The notes below the pieces were generated by a model, which did not search any database, was not told where the DNA came from, and was given only the letters and a program-made list of their open reading frames with translations. The position numbers were made by a program, and so were the translations under genes. Of a stretch of 10,440 nucleotides of DNA, positions 7,611-10,440 are shown piece after piece; position 1 is the stretch's first letter, and each line of letters opens with the position of its first letter. The stretch is from Candidatus Acidiferrum typicum (lineage in GTDB: Bacteria > Acidobacteriota > Terriglobia > Acidiferrales > UBA7541), in NCBI GenBank assembly GCA_025463105.1, contig JAOAPW010000419.1, forward strand, positions 1 through 10,440, written 5' to 3'.

Positions 7611-8207
7611 ATGGCCCGGTCGGTTGTCTTGAACTGGCGGCGAGCACGATGGACGGCGTGCTTCATCGCGATAACGATTATTGTTGATCCTGCACAATCT
7701 CAGCAAACCAAGCCCGCGGAACCTAATGTCGCAGCCGCCAACAGGGCTGTCCAATCGCAGTTGCCGTTTAGCGATCGACAGGACTTCGAGGACGCGACGC
7801 GGGGATTCATCGCGACAACACCCGACCCGGGCAATCCAGATCGCTGGGCATTTCTTGAGCACGAGGCGCCGCCGACCGTAAATCCAAGTCTTTGGCGTCA
7901 GGCGCAACTCAACGCCACAAACGGATTGTTTAAGGTCACTGACGGCGTTTTTCAGGTCCGCGGTTTCTCGCAGGCGAATATGACGATCGTGGAGGGTATG
8001 ACCGGTCTCATCGTCATCGACACACTCAGTACACCCGGAGCAGCGCGCGAAGCTCTCGACCTCTATTTTGCGCACCGTCCACGCAAGCCGGTCGTGGCAG
8101 TAATCTACAGCCACAGTCACCCCGATCACTATGGCGGCGTGAGTGGGGTGGTCTCGCAAGCCGAGGTGGCTGCCGGAAAAACGAAGCTCATTGCGCCAGC
8201 GGGAATG
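7611..8207 (+). pseudogene. Alkyl/aryl-sulfatase (SdsA1/BDS1-like) N-terminal fragment
   Basis: The first 199 residues of an alkyl-sulfatase of the metallo-beta-lactamase fold. From ATG 7611 there is a signal peptide (Arg-rich n-region, ACFIAITIIV core, PAQS near residue 30). Then come family blocks: LPFSDRQDFEDATRGFIAT (51-69), EAPPTVNPSLWRQAQLNATN (85-104), GLFKVTDGVFQVRGFS, and the zinc motif HSHPDH (168-173) in VIYSHSHPDHYGG. Intact enzymes of this family are usually over 600 residues and hydrolyse long-chain alkyl sulfates in the periplasm. The further metal ligands, dimer domain and SCP2-like tail are absent. Homology stops at about APAGM (8205-8207). The frame then runs antisense through the universal stress protein gene to 8384. 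ATG 7458 is a possible alternative start with a stronger ribosome site. Confidence 0.85.
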
Positions 8208-8779
8208 GACTCGCGCTTGGCGTTCCATCCCACGAGGATGCGGCGGACCCGTGATACCGTGCCGACTGGCGGAAAGACGATGATCGGCCGCCCGGAAGTC
8301 AGCACGAGGGACTCCGCGAGGCCGGGAGGGCGAGCTGTCTCGTCCGCAGGCTGCGGTCGGGCAATCACTACCAGGTCCGCGTAGTACGCATGCACGCCCA
8401 CCTCGCTGGTCAGGTAGGACAGCGACCTCCACTCTGACTCTGCCCGGATTCCGTGACGACGGACGATGCTGTCAAACAGGGCCCGGTAGTCTGCGTCGAT
8501 TCTTTCCAGTTGTTCGCGGTGCACCTCGCTAACGCGTAGCATGCCCTTGCCGCGCGCGAACGTCTCCGCCGGCGTAATTGTGGGTTCCGGCTGCAGGAAT
8601 ACGCCTATCAGGCTCGCGCCGTGCTCTTCGGCCAGTACGCCGGCGAACTCCAAAATTCCTCCCGCCTTGGTACGCCCATCGATGAAGACGACGATTTCTC
8701 CGAATCCAGCACTGCCCTTGTCTGCGCTCAAGGCGGCAGGCTCAGACGGCGGATAACACGTTGACTGATTGGTGGCCAT
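8208..8779 (-). CDS. Universal stress protein, truncated at the second domain
   Basis: A UspA-type protein that reads from ATG 8779, chosen for the excellent AGAAGGAGGA site about 4 bases upstream. Residues 27-171 form one whole Usp domain: first strand GEIVVFID, the helix around GILEFAGVLAEEHGASLIGV, and the end strand ADLVVIARP followed by GLAESLVLTSGRPIIVFPP. A second domain starts with VRRILVGWNAKRE (178-190) and then stops matching the family; the C-terminus would be expected to run roughly 90 residues more. The open frame instead continues antisense into the sulfatase fragment to a stop at 8129, giving a hybrid tail (SIPAGAMSFVFP...). It follows the STAS-like gene by 27 bases and is probably co-transcribed with it. 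Usp proteins respond to stress and often bind ATP; a classic G-2x-G-9x-G-S/T site is not obvious in the part present. Confidence 0.85.
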
Positions 8780-8806
8780 GGTTCCTCCTTCTCCTCGTGC
8801 GTTCAC

Positions 8807-9103
8807 TCACATCTGACGATTCGACTTTTTCCTCTCGATGTCGTGCACGACGTGCCTTATGTACATACCGGTCGCGATGAGTTCCGCGCCTTCTTTGGAA
8901 AATTCGGCGAGCACCTTCTCCCCGCCCTTGTCGACGAAGGTCACGCCAGTAAGGTCAATCACGCACTTGCGTTCCCGGCGAACGGTTTCTGTTCTCGTCC
9001 AGTTGGACTTCAGTTCCAAAATCCACGGATGCACGAGTCGGCCTTCAAGCGTCCACCTTTGTTCGGTGAGCGTCTCAGCAATCGTGATGCGTAGCATTCC
9101 CAT
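8807..9103 (-). CDS. STAS-like small protein
   Basis: A 98-residue cytoplasmic protein with a STAS-like pattern: MLRITIAE, WTLEGRLVHPWILELKSNW, then the core strand-helix CVIDLTGVTFVDKGGEKVLA and a final strand GAELIATG. In anti-sigma antagonists of the SpoIIAA type the loop after the core strand carries a phosphorylatable Ser (DSSG-like). Here it reads VDKGG, so phospho-switching is unlikely; this is inference. The family often begins at MLRI, so ATG 9097 is an alternative start. No strong ribosome site precedes 9103. It lies 27 bases after the corrected SDR stop and 27 bases before the Usp gene, fitting an operon SDR-STAS-Usp. Its job is unknown; a small regulatory or ligand-binding role is plausible. 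Confidence 0.7.
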   Translation of the reverse strand: MGMLRITIAETLTEQRWTLEGRLVHPWILELKSNWTRTETVRRERKCVIDLTGVTFVDKGGEKVLAEFSKEGAELIATGMYIRHVVHDIERKKSNRQM

Positions 9104-9130
9104 GACTCGCGCTTCGTCCAGTGCTGGTGT

Positions 9131-9849
9131 TCACTGCGCGGTGTAGCCACCGTCGAGCCGCAGCTCCGCGCCAGTGACGAACGCTGCCTCGTCGCTTGCG
9201 AGATAGACAGCGCCAGCGGCGATATCCTCGGGTTGCCGGTTCGGCCCTCGGGCGTTTGGGAAATGACCCACGCCAGCGTGTCTTTCGGCATTTCCTCCAT
9301 CATGGGCGTGTGGATGGCTCCCGGATGGATTGCATTAACTCGAATGTTATTTTTAGCGTAGGTGACCGCCGCGTTCTTCGTGAGATGGGCTACTCCCGCC
9401 TTTGTGGCGTGATAGCTTGCAGCGCCGGGAGCGGCCACACTGCCCCAGATGGAAGAGAGATTGATGATGGAGCCCCCGCCATTGGTGAGCATTCCGGGAA
9501 TTACAGCGCGCATCCCCAGCATGACCGAAGTCAGATTGACAGCTAATGCGCGATTCCAATCCTCTAATTGGACTTCGTGAACGCGCGCATGCTGAATGAT
9601 CGCGGCGTTGTTGACGAGTACATGAATTTGACCGTGCTCCTCCAGCAGCCGAGACGTGATCCGTATCCAGAGCGCTGGATCGGACACGTCGCCCTGAAAG
9701 AATTGTTGCCCACTCAAAAGCTTGGTCCTGGGTTCTTTGTAATCGCTAACGGCGACGAAAGCGCCTTCCTTCACAAAGCGGTCGGCGATACCGCGACCAA
9801 TGCCTTGTGCCGCACCGGTGACGATCGAAATTTTATCTTTGAGTTTCAT
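9131..9849 (-). CDS. Short-chain dehydrogenase/reductase, probable -1 frameshift near the 3' end
   Basis: A classical SDR oxidoreductase. ATG 9849 has GGAGG about 9 bases upstream. Visible motifs: cofactor site TGAAQGIG (11-18), NNAA (80-83), N105, S133, and YHATK with Y146 and K150. D37 at the end of the second strand (VAVSDYKEP) suggests NAD(H) preference. In the ORF as written the family sequence breaks after residue 207 (EGRTGNP), but one missing base near 9226-9231 would restore EDIAAGAVYLASDEAAFVTG and AELRLDGGYTAQ, ending in TGA at 9131-9133. I therefore give the corrected extent, about 239 residues, a normal SDR length. Without correction the frame would run to 9010, covering the start of the STAS gene with non-family residues. 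It is the first gene of the probable SDR-STAS-Usp operon and is divergent from a LysR regulator. The substrate is unknown. Confidence 0.88.
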
Positions 9850-9932
9850 TTATAAATCCTCCGTGATCTTTGCCTCTACCGGAAATAGATGACTGGTTGG
9901 GGGACCGGTCTCATACAATCTCGGCTCGAATT

Positions 9933-9951
9933 TCATAAGCCACCCTTATGA
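9933..9951. promoter_or_regulatory. LysR-type operator candidate (perfect dyad, T-N11-A)
   Basis: TCATAAG-CCACC-CTTATGA is a perfect 7-base inverted repeat with a 5-base spacer. It contains ATAAG-N5-CTTAT, so it satisfies the T-N11-A rule of LysR-regulator sites (T9936 to A9948). It lies in the 141-base gap between the divergent SDR and LysR genes, 39 bases from the LysR start. Sites in this position usually bind the adjacent regulator, giving autoregulation and control of the divergent operon; this is inference from family habits. Confidence 0.6.
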
Positions 9952-9975
9952 CGGAGTTTCTCCGGAGGTTGCTCC
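9952..9975. repeat. Two short adjacent hairpins upstream of the LysR gene
   Basis: CGGAG-TTT-CTCCG (9952-9964) is followed at once by GGAG-GTTG-CTCC (9964-9975). They may be chance GC-rich palindromes or extra regulator half-sites. They are too short to call more. Confidence 0.25.
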
Positions 9976-9990
9976 TGCTATGCTGGACAA

Positions 9991-10440
9991 ATGTTGGAGA
10001 ACCGCCACTTACGGTATTTCGTTGAGGTGGCAAAGTGCCTGCATGTTACGAAGGCAGCCGAGCGTCTGCATATTGCTCAGCCGGCTCTGACGCAGAACAT
10101 CCACCAGCTTGAAGAAGAACTCGGCGTTGAGCTGTTTCACCGCGAGGGGCATCGGCTAACGCTGACGCAAGCCGGTCAGGTCTTTCTTAATGAAGCAGAA
10201 GCAAGTCTCTTGCAATTCGATCATGCGCAGAGGGCTGCTCAAAGAGCGGCGCGGGGCGAGGTCGGCAAACTGGCACTGGGATTCCAGAGTATGGCAGGTC
10301 TTTCGGTTGTTCCCCACACTCTTCAGCGTTTTCAGAGCTCGTATCCGGATGTGCAGGTAGTGTTGCATGAGATGGCTCCGCAATGCTGAAAAGCTCATTG
10401 CGCAGCGGAGAAATAGATGCTGCTTTGTTTTATGCGGTTT
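9991..10440 (+). CDS. LysR-type transcriptional regulator, N-terminal part, probable frameshift, 3' partial
   Basis: ATG 9991 opens with LENRHLRYFVEVAKCLHVT, a standard LysR start. The winged helix-turn-helix covers residues 5-64: TKAAERLHIAQPALTQNIHQ, LEEELGVELFHREGHRLTLT, then AGQVFLNEA. A linker helix (65-90) leads into the effector domain (GKLALGFQSMAGLSVVPHTL, then FQSSYPDVQVVLHEM). The frame as given meets TGA at 10387-10389. A one-base shift near 10381-10384 gives MLKSSLRSGEIDAALFYAV, exactly the family's expected continuation (the LRSGEIDAAL block), open to the window edge. So either a -1 deletion or a read error has cut the gene. It is divergent from the SDR operon, with a T-N11-A dyad between them. 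The effector is unknown. Confidence 0.88.

Noticed and set aside
7608..8432. A 274-codon minus-strand frame across the sulfatase/Usp junction.
   Set aside because: It is antisense to the sulfatase fragment and out of frame with the Usp gene. Its Arg/Cys-rich composition is typical of a shadow.
9010..9130. The long C-terminal tail of the SDR frame overlapping the STAS gene.
   Set aside because: Family sequence continues in another frame and stops at 9131, so the tail is a product of the frameshift.
1..10440. CRISPR array, tRNA or rRNA genes, defence islands.
   Set aside because: I saw no regularly spaced repeats, no cloverleaf-like segments and no nuclease or toxin families beyond the IS110 remnants.

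Overview
The window looks like a chromosomal accessory stretch from a soil-type, moderately GC-rich Gram-negative bacterium. An acidobacterium is my best guess. It rests on the mix of families (DUF3455, DUF4118 histidine kinase, large secreted Cys-rich proteins, alkyl-sulfatase-like protein, IS110 remnants) and not on a marker gene, so it is an inference. There are no rRNA or tRNA genes and no CRISPR array that I can see.

Layout from left to right. Bases 3-752 (+) hold the C-terminal part of an amidase-signature hydrolase that starts before the window. 837-1364 (+) is a small secreted DUF3455 protein. 1641-2774 (+) is a membrane histidine kinase (DUF4118 sensor, HisKA_3, HATPase) with no response regulator beside it. 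The strand then switches: 3018-3935 (-) is a secreted protein with two SnoaL/DUF4440-like (NTF2-fold) domains. An internal fragment of an IS110-family transposase gene follows (about 4047-4338, +). Next is a large secreted Cys-rich protein (4340-6454, -) built of DUF4232-like modules. A second, different IS110-family remnant (6701 to about 7264, +) has an in-frame TAA, no C-terminal domain, and a structured leader that may be a bridge-RNA relic.

The right third is a rearranged locus. The first 199 codons of an SdsA1/BDS1-like alkyl sulfatase (+) run head-on into the C-terminal side of a universal stress protein (-), and both genes end at the same point, about 8205-8212. The USP gene is the last of a probable minus-strand operon, SDR oxidoreductase - STAS-like protein - USP. 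A LysR-type regulator reads divergently at 9991, and a perfect T-N11-A dyad lies between it and the SDR gene, so the regulator probably controls that operon. Both the SDR gene (near codon 207) and the LysR gene (near codon 131) appear to carry a one-base deletion: the expected family sequence continues in another frame in each.

Overall the left half is ordinary housekeeping and secreted-protein content. The right half shows IS activity, gene truncation and frameshifts, either a decaying region or one with sequencing errors. I do not see a convincing new defence or metabolic system. The most notable items are the sulfatase/USP junction, the IS110 leader structure, the regulator operator and the large modular secreted protein.
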